Counted from the stretch's first letter, positions 34,394-43,295 are shown. The stretch: DNA of 64,000 nt from Chitinophaga sp. CB10 (GCA_001870995.2 MLAV02000008.1:62001-126000); one strand, 5' to 3'. Program-made: numbers and translations. Notes: generated from the sequence alone by a model not told the origin.

Positions 34394-35476
34394 ATGAAAA
34401 ACTCAGGTAACTATGTTTTTATCATGGCAGGTGGCGTTGGTAGCCGCTTCTGGCCAAAAAGCAGGAATAGCTTTCCGAAACAGTTTATTGATATTCTTGG
34501 AATGGGACAATCTTTGTTGCAATTAACATTCAAGAGATTCTTGAAATTATGTCCTGCAGAAAACATCTATGTTGTTACTAATAGTATATATAAAGAATTA
34601 GTTCAAACGCAACTTCCTGAAATGAAGTCGGAGAATATTCTTTGTGAACCATCCAGGAATAATACTGCCCCATGCATTGCATATGCAACTTTTAAACTGG
34701 CAACAATGAACCCTGATGCCAATATGGTGGTAGCTCCGTCCGATCACTTCATTCTGTATGAAGATGTTTTCATCCAGAGTGTTAAAAAAGGACTGGAAGA
34801 GGCTGCCCAAAATCCATATCTGGTAACATTAGGAATTACGCCAACTCGACCAGATACTGGTTATGGCTACATCCGCTACGATAAAAATGTAGGAACCGGA
34901 ATTCATAAAGTTCTTCAGTTTACTGAAAAACCTAACGTGGAAAAGGCGGAGGAATTCTTAGCAAGTAAAGAGTATGTATGGAATGGAGGAATATTTATTT
35001 GGAATGTAAAAACTGCAATTGCTGCTTTTAAAAAGTACGCTCCTGAAATGTATTCTCTGTTCCATAATGGGAATGGCTACTATAATACAACCCAGGAGCA
35101 GGCCTTCATTGATAGTGAATATCCCAAATCACCCAATATTTCCATCGATTATGCAATAATGGAAAAAGCAGATAATGTTTATACCATCCCTGCTGATTTT
35201 GGCTGGAGTGACCTCGGTACGTGGGCTTCACTGTATGAAGTTGCAGAAAAAAAAGAAAATGCTAATGTAAGCAGCAATACCAATTTATACCTGGAAGACT
35301 CAGCTAATAACATAATTCATTTGCCGTCACAAAAACTTTGTGTAATCAAAGGATTAAAGGATTATATTGTGGTTGATGAAGACGATGTGCTGTTGATTTA
35401 CCCAAAAAAAGATGAGCAGGAGATCAAAAAGGTAACTGAAATTCTGAAAAGTAATAACCAAAATCATTACTTATAA
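34394..35476 (+). CDS. manC: Mannose-1-phosphate guanylyltransferase
   Basis: A 360-residue nucleotidyltransferase with GGVGSRFWP (residues about 13-21) and PKQF, 'VAPSDHF', 'FTEKP', 'WNGGIFIWN' and 'GWSDLGTW'. It forms GDP-mannose from mannose-1-phosphate and GTP. It is the short form without the C-terminal phosphomannose-isomerase cupin domain. Last gene before a strong terminator, so it closes the operon. Confidence 0.93.
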   Translation: MKNSGNYVFIMAGGVGSRFWPKSRNSFPKQFIDILGMGQSLLQLTFKRFLKLCPAENIYVVTNSIYKELVQTQLPEMKSENILCEPSRNNTAPCIAYATFKLATMNPDANMVVAPSDHFILYEDVFIQSVKKGLEEAAQNPYLVTLGITPTRPDTGYGYIRYDKNVGTGIHKVLQFTEKPNVEKAEEFLASKEYVWNGGIFIWNVKTAIAAFKKYAPEMYSLFHNGNGYYNTTQEQAFIDSEYPKSPNISIDYAIMEKADNVYTIPADFGWSDLGTWASLYEVAEKKENANVSSNTNLYLEDSANNIIHLPSQKLCVIKGLKDYIVVDEDDVLLIYPKKDEQEIKKVTEILKSNNQNHYL

Positions 35477-35481
35477 AAATG

Positions 35482-35518
35482 GAAAATACCCCGGCGCTTA
35501 AACGACCGGGGTATTTTC
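35482..35518. terminator. Intrinsic terminator at the end of the polysaccharide operon
   Basis: Perfect 13-bp stem (35482-35494 / 35506-35518) with 11-nt loop, starting 5 nt after the manC stop; the A/T ends pair into the stem. Confidence 0.88.
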
Positions 35519-35565
35519 ATCTTAATATTAATTGCCTGACTGTCATATCATTTTGTTGAAAATAT

Positions 35566-35573
35566 TATCTTTG
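35566..35573 (+). promoter_or_regulatory. Bacteroidota -7 promoter box TATCTTTG
   Basis: TAnnTTTG match 111 nt before the barrel gene. A CACTAGC/GCTAGTG pair (35577-35583 / 35612-35618) follows within the expected leader. Confidence 0.6.
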
Positions 35574-35683
35574 CTACACTAGCCGCATTTATTGAACATT
35601 GTTCCGTTTATGCTAGTGATTGTTAAAGTAGTGTTTGTGTAGCCTGGTTAGTGAGCCTGATTATTTGTCTCAAAATTTTATTG

Positions 35684-37267
35684 ATGAAGAACCTCATTAA
35701 AGTAGCAGCATTGTTACTGCTTGCTATTACATCTTTTGCCCAAGAGAAACTGCCGGTTGTACTCCCGTACAATTATCAGAATATTCGTGAGTTGTATGTG
35801 GACTCTTCCAACCATCATACAGCAATGAGGCCTATTTTGCATGTAGATACCAGTGCCATGTATACAACTAGGGATTCTATTAAAAGAAGTTGGTTCCACC
35901 GCAAATTATTTAATGAACACCTGCTGGAGTTCAGAAATAATGAATACAACGTGTTTATCGATTTCCTTCCTGATTTCCAAATTGGTAAAAGCAGACAAGG
36001 AGGCCGCACCAATTGGCTGAATTCACGAGGAGCTATCATCCAGGCGAACATAGGGCCAAAATTCTATTTTGAATCCTCTTTTTACGAGAACCAGGGACAG
36101 TTTCCTCAGTACTTGCATCAATATATGCTATCCAATGATGTGGTACCAGGGCAGGGGCAGTTAAAGGATTACAACGGTGGCAATACTATCGATTTTAATT
36201 ATGCGAATGCTCTATTGTCCTACACGCCTAATAAATTTCTGAACATAACAGCGGGATATGGGCAGAATTTTATTGGAGATGGTTATCGATCATTACTTTT
36301 ATCCGATATCTCATTTAGCTATCCATATTTGAAGCTCACAGCAAATATAGGTTCGGTTCAATATACAGCTATGTGGGCTCAGTTTATGGATAAACGAAGC
36401 CGTGATTATGTGTCAGCATACCAGGACCTTGGCTATAACAAAAAATGGGGCGCCTTCCATTTTCTGGACTGGAATGTAAGTAAGAAATTAACTATCGGAT
36501 TTTTTGATGCAATTATCTGGGCAGATGCTGATTCTACCGGACGTAAGAGAGGCTTTGATTGGAGTTATATGAACCCGATTATATTCCTGCGTTCTGCTGA
36601 AATATCAGTCGGTTCTTCAGACAATGCTCTCCTGGGTGCCAGTGCTAAGTATAAGCTATTTCCCAAAACTACCATTTATGGCCAGTTAGCTCTTGACGAA
36701 TTTAAGCTTAAAGAAGTATTTGGTGGAAATGGATGGTGGGCAAATAAACAATCATGGCAACTTGGATTCAAATCATTTGACTTATTTAATGTGAGAAATC
36801 TGGATCTCCAGGGTGAATACAATGCGGTTAGGCCGTACACTTATTCCTTTAGAAGTACATTTGCCAATTATGAACACTATAATCAATCCTTGGCTCATCC
36901 GTTGGGAGCTAACTTTTGGGAGGTGCTGGGGATAGCATCCTATAAATATAAAAGGTGGTACGGCAGAGGTGAATTAATGTATTCAAAATATGGTGATGAT
37001 CCGGACGATGCTACCAATTATGGTCACTACATTAATAAGCCATACACAACCCACGTAAACGATTATGGAAATAAAATCGGACAGGGTATTAAAACTAACC
37101 TGTTATACGCACAGGGAACTATTGCTTACGTGCTTAATCCAAAGTATAACCTGAGGATTGAAACATCTCTGGCTGCAAGACGAATAAATGATATGGGAAG
37201 AAATACCGATTTAATATTCAGTTTCGGCCTCAGAAGCAGCTTTAGGCAGTTTTACTACGACTTCTAA
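35684..37267 (+). CDS. RemB/Wzi-like outer-membrane beta-barrel protein
   Basis: A 527-residue protein with a signal peptide (MKNLIKVAALLLLAITSFAQ) and alternating-residue strands throughout, ending in 'FRQFYYDF', an aromatic C-terminus typical of outer-membrane barrels. Blocks such as 'GPKFYFESSFYENQGQFP' and 'NYANALLSYTPNKFLNITAGYGQNFIGDGYRSLLLSD' match my memory of the Wzi/RemB group, in which Wzi anchors capsule and Flavobacterium RemB is a gliding surface adhesin. The frame opens at GTG 35651; ATG 35684 starts the signal peptide. It has its own promoter, and its place directly after the polysaccharide operon supports a polymer-attachment role. Confidence 0.75.
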   Translation: MKNLIKVAALLLLAITSFAQEKLPVVLPYNYQNIRELYVDSSNHHTAMRPILHVDTSAMYTTRDSIKRSWFHRKLFNEHLLEFRNNEYNVFIDFLPDFQIGKSRQGGRTNWLNSRGAIIQANIGPKFYFESSFYENQGQFPQYLHQYMLSNDVVPGQGQLKDYNGGNTIDFNYANALLSYTPNKFLNITAGYGQNFIGDGYRSLLLSDISFSYPYLKLTANIGSVQYTAMWAQFMDKRSRDYVSAYQDLGYNKKWGAFHFLDWNVSKKLTIGFFDAIIWADADSTGRKRGFDWSYMNPIIFLRSAEISVGSSDNALLGASAKYKLFPKTTIYGQLALDEFKLKEVFGGNGWWANKQSWQLGFKSFDLFNVRNLDLQGEYNAVRPYTYSFRSTFANYEHYNQSLAHPLGANFWEVLGIASYKYKRWYGRGELMYSKYGDDPDDATNYGHYINKPYTTHVNDYGNKIGQGIKTNLLYAQGTIAYVLNPKYNLRIETSLAARRINDMGRNTDLIFSFGLRSSFRQFYYDF

Positions 37268-37292
37268 GAATAGAAAGGAAAATAAACTATAG

Positions 37293-37323
37293 CCCTTACG
37301 AGCCCTCTCGTAAGGGTTTTTTT
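37293..37323 (+). terminator. Intrinsic terminator of the barrel gene
   Basis: Perfect 10-bp stem (37293-37302 / 37307-37316), 4-nt loop, seven Ts. Confidence 0.9.
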
Positions 37324-37404
37324 ATCACCGGCAATGGCTACTTCAATCAGGCTTATCACTGGCATTTTACTGGATAATTGAAATTATCCTTATAACTTCG
37401 CCCC

Positions 37405-39306
37405 ATGCATTACGTTACAGTTGAAGGACTCACGAAATCCTACGGAACCAAACCACTTTTCCGTAATATTTCCTTTCATATAGAAGAAGGTGATAAAATC
37501 GCACTGGTAGCCCTGAACGGCTCCGGTAAATCCACATTACTCAAAATCTTATGCGGAAAAGAAAGCCCCGACGAAGGCAAAGTATGGATCCACAAAGATG
37601 TTACAGTGGTCATGCTGGAACAACAAGCCGATTTCGATCTCTCCAAGAATGTATTAGAAAATATCTTCAATCATAGCCACCCCGTCCTCAATGCGATAAA
37701 AGAGTACGAACAATTAACCGACGAGGGCAAGGAACCGGATCCGGAAGCGCTGACCACCGCCATTGCCAAAATGGATGAGCTCAATGCCTGGCACTTCGAT
37801 TCCAAAGTAAAACAGATCCTCGGGAAGCTCAACATTCATCGCCTGGACCAGCCCGTTGGCAGCCTCTCCGGCGGCCAGCAAAAACGGGTAGCCCTGGCAA
37901 AAGTCCTCATCGATATTGGATTTGAACACAGGCACGTCCTGCTGATTATGGATGAACCTACCAACCACCTGGATGTGTCTATGATTGAATGGCTGGAAAA
38001 CTACCTCGACCAGGAAAAAGTAACCCTTTTGCTTGTTACGCACGACAGGTATTTCCTCGACAGCGTATGTAACGAAATCATGGAGCTGGACCAGGAGCAG
38101 CTGTTTATCTACAAAGGTGATTACGAGAACTACCTGGAAAAGAAAGCGGCCCGCGAAGAAAGTGATAAAGCCTCCGTGGAAAAAGCCCGTAACCTGTATC
38201 GCAAAGAACTGGAATGGATGCGCAAACAGCCAAAGGCGCGTACCACAAAATCTAAAGCCCGCCAGGATGCTTTCTACGACGTAAAAGAAAAAGCGACTAC
38301 CCGTATCCAGGATCAGCAGCTGGAATTGAATGTGAAAATGACCCGGCTGGGTGGCAAAATCCTGGAGCTGAAAAAAGTGTACAAGTCCTATGGCGATCTT
38401 ACCATCCTCAAAGGCTTTGATTATACCTTCAAAAAAGGAGAGCGTGTAGGCGTGGTGGGTAAAAATGGGGTAGGTAAGTCTACCTTCATCAATATGCTCC
38501 TGGGTAAAGAACAACCAGACTCCGGCAAGATCAATGTAGGAGAAACCATTGTTTTCGGCGATTACAGCCAGGAAGGCTTAAAGATCAAAGAAGACATGCG
38601 GGTAATCGAGTTCGTCAAAAATATCGCAGAAAATTTCCCGCTGGCCGATGGAACAAAAGTAAGCGCAGCGCAATTCCTGGAATTATTCCTTTTTCCGCCG
38701 GAAAAGCAATACACCTACATTTCCAAGCTCAGCGGAGGTGAAAAACGCCGCCTGCATTTACTCTCTATACTTTTCAGAAACCCGAACTTCCTGGTATTGG
38801 ATGAGCCTACAAATGACCTGGACCTGCCCACACTCAGCATCCTGGAGTCATTCCTGCAGGAATACCAGGGATGTATTATCATCGTGAGCCACGACCGCTA
38901 CTTCATGGATAAACTGGTAGACCACCTTTTTGTGTTTGAAGGCCAGGGGCATATACGGGATTATCCAGGTAACTATACCCAATACAGGGAATGGGAAAGA
39001 GAGGAAGAAAGAAAGAAGGCACAGGCCCAGAAAGAAGAGAAACCAGTAGCCGCTGCCATTAGTACTGCCCCCTCAGCCGCAGAAAAGCCCAGGAAGATGT
39101 CTTTCAAAGAAAGACGTGAATTTGAAACCCTGGAAAAAGAGATCGAAAAGCTGGAAGCAGAAAAAGCTGAAATTGAAAATGCATTGTCCAGTGGCGATCT
39201 TGCATTTGAAAAAATAGAACCGCTCACTACAAGAATGGGCGAAATCCTGCAGCTGCTTGATGAGAAAGGAATGAGGTGGCTGGAACTAAGCGAAATTGAA
39301 GGCTAG
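37405..39306 (+). CDS. ABC-F family ATPase (Uup-like)
   Basis: A 633-residue protein with two ABC ATPase domains in one chain and no membrane helices. Domain 1 has Walker A GLNGSGKST-like 'ALNGSGKST' (about 36-44) and signature LSGGQQKR; domain 2 has GKNGVGKST (about 351-359) and signature LSGGEKRR. A charged inter-domain linker (about 240-300) and a C-terminal coiled coil (about 565-620) complete it. The C-terminal coil resembles Uup, which binds DNA or ribosomes. ABC-F proteins act on the ribosome; some confer antibiotic resistance, but this one looks housekeeping. Confidence 0.92.
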   Translation: MHYVTVEGLTKSYGTKPLFRNISFHIEEGDKIALVALNGSGKSTLLKILCGKESPDEGKVWIHKDVTVVMLEQQADFDLSKNVLENIFNHSHPVLNAIKEYEQLTDEGKEPDPEALTTAIAKMDELNAWHFDSKVKQILGKLNIHRLDQPVGSLSGGQQKRVALAKVLIDIGFEHRHVLLIMDEPTNHLDVSMIEWLENYLDQEKVTLLLVTHDRYFLDSVCNEIMELDQEQLFIYKGDYENYLEKKAAREESDKASVEKARNLYRKELEWMRKQPKARTTKSKARQDAFYDVKEKATTRIQDQQLELNVKMTRLGGKILELKKVYKSYGDLTILKGFDYTFKKGERVGVVGKNGVGKSTFINMLLGKEQPDSGKINVGETIVFGDYSQEGLKIKEDMRVIEFVKNIAENFPLADGTKVSAAQFLELFLFPPEKQYTYISKLSGGEKRRLHLLSILFRNPNFLVLDEPTNDLDLPTLSILESFLQEYQGCIIIVSHDRYFMDKLVDHLFVFEGQGHIRDYPGNYTQYREWEREEERKKAQAQKEEKPVAAAISTAPSAAEKPRKMSFKERREFETLEKEIEKLEAEKAEIENALSSGDLAFEKIEPLTTRMGEILQLLDEKGMRWLELSEIEG

Positions 39307-39338
39307 TTAGCCGCTGGCTTATATAAAATGCTAAGTTT

Positions 39339-39373
39339 AAATACCCCTGACTATGCTTAAGTCAGGGGTATTT
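39339..39373. terminator. Intrinsic terminator
   Basis: Perfect 13-bp stem (39339-39351 / 39361-39373), 9-nt loop. It lies between the ABC-F gene and the opposing small gene. Confidence 0.88.
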
Positions 39374-39393
39374 GTTAAATGGTGGTTCAGATG

Positions 39394-39789
39394 CTATCCA
39401 TTCTGCACAATATCACTATGCACAGGGTAAGAAGCTGAATGGCCCGTTGGTAGCATGATCAGATTGTTACCGTCTAGCCTGGCAATTATCACATTCGCTT
39501 TGTTAATGTCATCTTTATTCCAATGAAAACCTCGCTTCCCAAAGAATAAACAATGAATAACAGTGCCATTTTCCGTCTTTTTCATGTTTTTGCCTTCAGC
39601 GGCAAAGAGCGCAATTCTTTCCCCCTCTTTGACCATTAATTCCGGAAAGTGATAAAAATACCCGGCGCCATGACCACGCTTAGTTGTCCTGAATTTGATG
39701 AGAAGCATATTCTCATTCAGATTATGGTCTTCCTGTGCCAACAGGAGAATAAAGGCCGGCTGCCTTCTCTGTTTTAAAAGTCTCAGCAT
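39394..39789 (-). CDS. Hypothetical small protein, weakly lamin-tail-like
   Basis: A 131-residue protein I cannot place. The segment 'VKEGERIALFAAEGKN...TVIHCLFFGKRGFHWNKDD' has the strand-Gly-strand and Trp-Asn layout seen in lamin-tail (LTD) domains, only weakly. There is no signal peptide or membrane helix. No other start is clearly better; a Met at residue 28 ('MLLIKFRTTKRG') could be the true one. It converges on the ABC-F gene with a shared terminator. The alternative is that it is not a gene. Confidence 0.5.
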   Translation of the reverse strand: MLRLLKQRRQPAFILLLAQEDHNLNENMLLIKFRTTKRGHGAGYFYHFPELMVKEGERIALFAAEGKNMKKTENGTVIHCLFFGKRGFHWNKDDINKANVIIARLDGNNLIMLPTGHSASYPVHSDIVQNG

Positions 39790-40069
39790 TTGTTCTGTAT
39801 TTATAAATATCTTTTGCGTGGTTAGCGCAAATCTTTTCAGCAGATGATTTGATGGAGTCCTGTTATTTTGAAGTTTAGTGCCATTGTACCCAATAGCTTA
39901 GGGTATAGGATGGTTTTTGCAATATCTTTACAAAGGGTTCCATCTAACATATAACTGCTCATCTGATGGAATGGTACCAGAAATAAACAATTCGTTAACA
40001 AAATTGTACAGAAACTCTCCTTTTGATAGGAATTTTATCAGCTGGGGCAGGGGAAAGGGCACATGAAGG

Positions 40070-40203
40070 CCGGATTATTACGCAGACCTAAAGGCCAGGT
40101 ATGGCAAGCAATGGCATTAAGTCTAGCCCTATTGGCATACGGCCAGACTATTACGCAGACCTAGGGGCCAGACATAGCAAGCAATGACATTAATCCTAAC
40201 CCT
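40070..40203. repeat. 61-bp imperfect direct repeat, two copies
   Basis: Copy 1 is 40070-40130 and copy 2 is 40143-40203, separated by 12 bp. They share TATTACGCAGACCTA and GCAAGCAATG and differ at about ten positions. They lie just 3' of tRNA-Arg. Identity unknown; it could be a dispersed repeat of the genome or a remnant of integration. Confidence 0.75.
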
Positions 40204-40230
40204 CTCGCGCACACGATACCCTTAAAAACA

Positions 40231-40268
40231 AAACCGCCTGATTCCAGCAAACTGAAACCAGACGGTTT
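40231..40268 (-). terminator. Intrinsic terminator of tRNA-Arg
   Basis: AAACCG...CGGTTT with an inner CTG/CAG extension; read on the minus strand it is followed by TTTGTTTTT. Confidence 0.75.
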
Positions 40269-40277
40269 ATTTCGTTG

Positions 40278-40349
40278 TAGCCTCGCCAAGAATCGAACTT
40301 GGATCTGGAGCTTCGGAAACTCTTATACTATCCATTGTACTACGAGGCC
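40278..40349 (-). tRNA. tRNA-Arg (anticodon CCG)
   Basis: A 72-nt cloverleaf on the minus strand. Acceptor GGCCTCG / CGAGGCT (G1-U72 wobble), D stem GTAC/GTAT, anticodon stem-loop with loop TTCCGAA (U33, anticodon CCG, A37) and T arm CCAAG-TTCGATT-CTTGG. The 27-43 pair is an A-C mismatch and 31-39 is a wobble. CCA is not encoded. It reads CGG codons. Confidence 0.95.
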
Positions 40350-40398
40350 ATTAAGGGACGGCAAATCTACATTTTATCTCTTATAATCCCAAATTACA

Positions 40399-40965
40399 TT
40401 ATAGATTGATATTCGCTTTGAAAATTTTTACCGCTATCGCCAGCAATATCACCCCGAAAAATTTCCGGATCACCATCAGCCCCGCCTTACCCAGCAAGCG
40501 TTCTATATAACTCAGGGACCGCAGCACAATATACACCAGCGTGAGGTTTAATACAATGCCCGCCAGGATGTTGGCCTCGTCAAAGTTGGCTTTGAGCGAC
40601 ATAATCGTGGTCAAAGTCCCCGAACCCGCCACCAGCGGGAAGGCTATCGGCACTATGCTACCCGCTTTCGCATCCTTTTCACTCTTGAAAAGTTCAATGC
40701 CCAGGATCATCTCCAGGCCGATCACAAAAATCACAATGGAACCCGCTACCGCAAAGGAATGTACATCCACGCTCATCAACCGCAGAAACGGCTCCCCCGC
40801 CAGCAGGAACAAAATCATCAGCACCCCCGAAGCCAGGGTAGCCTTGCCGGCGTCTATATGCCCCAGCTTTTCCTTCAGGGAAACCAGGATAGGAATAGAC
40901 CCCAGGATATCAATCACCGCAAATAATGTAAAGGTAATGGTCAGAATTTGGCCGAAATTAAACAT
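40399..40965 (-). CDS. MarC-family integral membrane protein
   Basis: A 188-residue protein with about six hydrophobic helices and the MarC/UPF0056 blocks 'FNFGQILTITFTLFAVIDILGSIPILVSL', 'AFPLVAGSGTLTTIMSL' and 'IFVIGLEMILGIELF'. Function in the family is unresolved; despite the name MarC is not an antibiotic pump. The frame stays open far upstream across the divergent regulator gene, but that extension is antisense to a real gene and low in complexity, so ATG 40965 is chosen. Confidence 0.9.
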   Translation of the reverse strand: MFNFGQILTITFTLFAVIDILGSIPILVSLKEKLGHIDAGKATLASGVLMILFLLAGEPFLRLMSVDVHSFAVAGSIVIFVIGLEMILGIELFKSEKDAKAGSIVPIAFPLVAGSGTLTTIMSLKANFDEANILAGIVLNLTLVYIVLRSLSYIERLLGKAGLMVIRKFFGVILLAIAVKIFKANINL

Positions 40966-41000
40966 CGCGCTTAATTTATGTTCCCGTAAAGATAGAGAGT

Positions 41001-41008
41001 TATATTTG
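41001..41008 (+). promoter_or_regulatory. -7 box TATATTTG, possibly giving a near-leaderless mRNA
   Basis: TAnnTTTG match ending 5 nt before the ATG of the XRE-cupin gene. If used, transcription would begin at or near the start codon. The divergent MarC start is 36 bp away. Confidence 0.5.
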
Positions 41009-41013
41009 TAATC

Positions 41014-41598
41014 ATGACAGAAGATATCATTATACAGATCAGCAATAAAATCAAAGAAAAACGCAAGGCTAAAGGTATCACCATCCAGGAGCTGGCCGAT
41101 AAGGCCGACGTGAGCAAAGGGCTCATCTCCCAGATAGAAAATAACCGCACCGTGCCCTCCCTGCTGGTGCTGATCAATATCATCCGCGCCCTCAACCTGG
41201 ATATGAACGAGTTCTTCAACGAAATCGATCAGCAAAACCAGGGCGCTAAAGTCATCGTAAAAAAGAAAGACGAATACGCACCTTTCGAAAAAGAACCCGC
41301 CAAAGGCTTCAACTATAAACGGGTGCTCACAAAAAATATTAAAAATTTCCCGGTAGATATTGTTCTCCTCGAACTCAAAAAAGGCGCCCGCCGCTCCCAG
41401 CTCGTTAAAACCGATGCCTATGAATATAAATACATCGTTAAAGGTAAAGTCGAATACCTGATCGATAACGAAAAATACCTGCTCGAAACCGGCGATTCCC
41501 TCTTCTTCGATGGCCGCCTGGGCCACAAACCCGCAAACATTGGCGAGGAAGACGCCCTCATCCTCGTCGTCTACTTCTTCATTGATGCTGAAAAATAA
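41014..41598 (+). CDS. XRE-family regulator with C-terminal cupin domain
   Basis: A 194-residue protein: helix-turn-helix of the XRE/Cro type at 8-65 ('ITIQELADKADVSKGLISQIENNRTVPSL') and a cupin sensor at about 110-190 ('YIVKGKVEYLIDNEKYLLETGDSLFFDGRLGHKPAN'). This MerR-free design is typical of regulators that sense small ligands and control adjacent transport or catabolic genes. The MFS-like gene begins 85 bp downstream on the same strand and MarC diverges, so either could be a target. Confidence 0.9.
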   Translation: MTEDIIIQISNKIKEKRKAKGITIQELADKADVSKGLISQIENNRTVPSLLVLINIIRALNLDMNEFFNEIDQQNQGAKVIVKKKDEYAPFEKEPAKGFNYKRVLTKNIKNFPVDIVLLELKKGARRSQLVKTDAYEYKYIVKGKVEYLIDNEKYLLETGDSLFFDGRLGHKPANIGEEDALILVVYFFIDAEK

Positions 41599-41683
41599 GG
41601 TTTAATTATACTTAACATTAAGTTTAGTTATGCTTAACATTGAGTTCACATTGTATCTCCACCTTTGGAGAAACAGTGAATGA

Positions 41684-43006
41684 ATGTTAGCTATTCCATG
41701 GATGCAGCAGCGGCTGCAAAAGGCCGGTACCGTCACCTTTTCCTTGTATGCCGCCCTGGTGGCCTTTGGTACTTATACCTGTATGTACGCCTTCAGGAAG
41801 CCCTTTACAGCAGCCATCTTTGAGGGGCAAACCTTCCTCGGGATAGACTATAAAATCTGGCTGGTGATGACACAAACCATCGGCTACGCCTGCAGCAAGT
41901 TTTACGGTATCAGGTTCATCTCGGAAATGAAAGGCGCTAACCGCGCCCGAAACATCATCCTGCTAATCCTCCTGTCCTGGATTTCCCTGCTGCTATTTGC
42001 CCTTATTCCACCGCCCTGTAATATACCCTTCCTGTTCCTCAACGGCTTCCCCCTGGGCATGATCTGGGGGCTGGTGTTCAGCTACCTCGAAGGCCGCCGC
42101 GCTACCGAGTTTATGGGCGCCGTACTCAGCATCAGTTTTATCTTCTCTTCGGGATTCGTAAAATCTGTTGGTAAAATGACTATCCTCCACTGGGGCACAA
42201 CAGAGCGATGGATGCCCTTTGTAACCGGCCTTGTATTCATTGTCCCCATTCTTATATTCATCCTGCTGCTGGAGCAGATACCGCCACCCTCTGCGGAAGA
42301 TGTGGCGCTGCGCACCAAACGCGCGCCAATGGACAGGCAGGAACGCAAAAAGTTCCTCCGGACATTTCTGCCCGGGCTGGTACTGCTTATCGTTAGTTAT
42401 GTGATGCTGACCGTACTGCGGGATATGCGCGACAACTTTGCGGCCGACATCTGGAAGGACCTCGGTTATGGCTCCGCCTCCGCCATCTTTACACAAACGG
42501 AAATCCCCGTTTCCATTGCCATCGTACTCATCATGAGCCTGCTCGTATTTGTTAAAAACAACTACAAAGCCTTTATGCTCAACCACCTGATCGTAGTGCT
42601 GGGCTTCAGTATCACCCTGTTTAGCACACTGCTATTCCGGGCCCACCTGCTTAATCCCGTCTGGTGGATGACCCTCACAGGCCTGGGCCTCTATATGGGA
42701 TATATCCCCTTCAACTGCATATTCTTTGAGCGACTCATAGCCGTATTCAAATACGTCAGCAACGTGGGTTTTATCATCTATGTGGCGGATTCTTTCGGCT
42801 ACCTGGGCAGCGTGGTAATCATGCTGGTAAAAAACTTTTACAGCCTCTCCCTCTCCTGGAGCCGGTTTTTTATGGATGCAGTATTAGGTACAAGCCTGCT
42901 GGGAATTGTGATCATGTTGGCTTCTTCCTGGTACTTCAGGAAAAAATTCCTCACCATGAATGATACACATGAGCCTGTTGTAAATGGGGAAGTGCAGATG
43001 GCCTGA
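41684..43006 (+). CDS. MFS-like 12-helix membrane protein (DUF5690-like)
   Basis: A 440-residue protein with about 12 hydrophobic helices. 'FGTYTCMYAFRKPFTAAIF' near the N-terminus and 'GVDSFGYLGSV'-like 'YVADSFGYLGSV' near the C-terminus recall MFS antiporters of the GlpT type; by memory the whole chain matches the Bacteroidota family DUF5690. A cytosolic basic loop lies near 205-225. Substrate unknown. It follows the XRE-cupin gene, suggesting ligand-controlled transport. 'TTAACATTAAGTTTAG' and 'CTTAACATTGAGTT' repeats (41607-41650) lie in the gap and may be regulator sites. Confidence 0.75.
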   Translation: MLAIPWMQQRLQKAGTVTFSLYAALVAFGTYTCMYAFRKPFTAAIFEGQTFLGIDYKIWLVMTQTIGYACSKFYGIRFISEMKGANRARNIILLILLSWISLLLFALIPPPCNIPFLFLNGFPLGMIWGLVFSYLEGRRATEFMGAVLSISFIFSSGFVKSVGKMTILHWGTTERWMPFVTGLVFIVPILIFILLLEQIPPPSAEDVALRTKRAPMDRQERKKFLRTFLPGLVLLIVSYVMLTVLRDMRDNFAADIWKDLGYGSASAIFTQTEIPVSIAIVLIMSLLVFVKNNYKAFMLNHLIVVLGFSITLFSTLLFRAHLLNPVWWMTLTGLGLYMGYIPFNCIFFERLIAVFKYVSNVGFIIYVADSFGYLGSVVIMLVKNFYSLSLSWSRFFMDAVLGTSLLGIVIMLASSWYFRKKFLTMNDTHEPVVNGEVQMA

Positions 43007-43026
43007 CCAGGACCCGGGTAAAAAAC

Positions 43027-43069
43027 AAAAAGGTAAATCGTGATGGTTGCATGCACGATTTACCTTTTT
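43027..43069. terminator. Bidirectional intrinsic terminator
   Basis: Perfect 16-bp stem (43027-43042 / 43054-43069) with A and T runs at the two ends, between the MFS-like gene and tatA. Confidence 0.92.
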
Positions 43070-43088
43070 TATTGGAAGGTAATAAATA

Positions 43089-43295
43089 CTATTCTTTGTT
43101 TTCAGCAGCTGGTTTTTTACCTGGCTGATCTTTCGCATCTTTGAACTCGCGGATGCCGCTGCCCAAACCACGCATCAATTCAGGAATTTTCTTACCACCA
43201 AACAATAACAGAATTACCAGCGCAATCAGCAGTATTTCTTTTATACCAATCTCCTGCAAGAACAAGAAAGGAATATTCAAGATTGATGTTGTCAT
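43089..43295 (-). CDS. tatA: Twin-arginine translocase subunit TatA/E
   Basis: A 68-residue protein with one membrane helix (about 17-35), then the hinge and amphipathic helix FGGKKIPELMRGLGSGI and a charged, disordered tail: the TatA/TatE pattern. It forms the size-adapting pore of the Tat pathway; tatC is not in this window. The GH125 mannosidase at 9.1 kb is a likely substrate. Confidence 0.93.
   Translation of the reverse strand: MTTSILNIPFLFLQEIGIKEILLIALVILLLFGGKKIPELMRGLGSGIREFKDAKDQPGKKPAAENKE

Larger units (their letters stand above)
39790..40277. other. Intergenic region with a 61-bp imperfect direct repeat
   Basis: No gene was seen. The left 280 bp are AT-rich and featureless. 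The right part holds two copies of a 61-bp element, then the tRNA terminator. Confidence 0.6.

Noticed and set aside
37405..39306. Calling the ABC-F protein an antibiotic-resistance factor
   Set aside because: The Uup-like C-terminal coil and ordinary context favour a housekeeping role.
40966..41526. N-terminal extension of the MarC frame across the XRE-cupin gene
   Set aside because: Phe/Glu/Ile-rich antisense of a well-defined regulator; MarC homologues start at the residue encoded at 40965.
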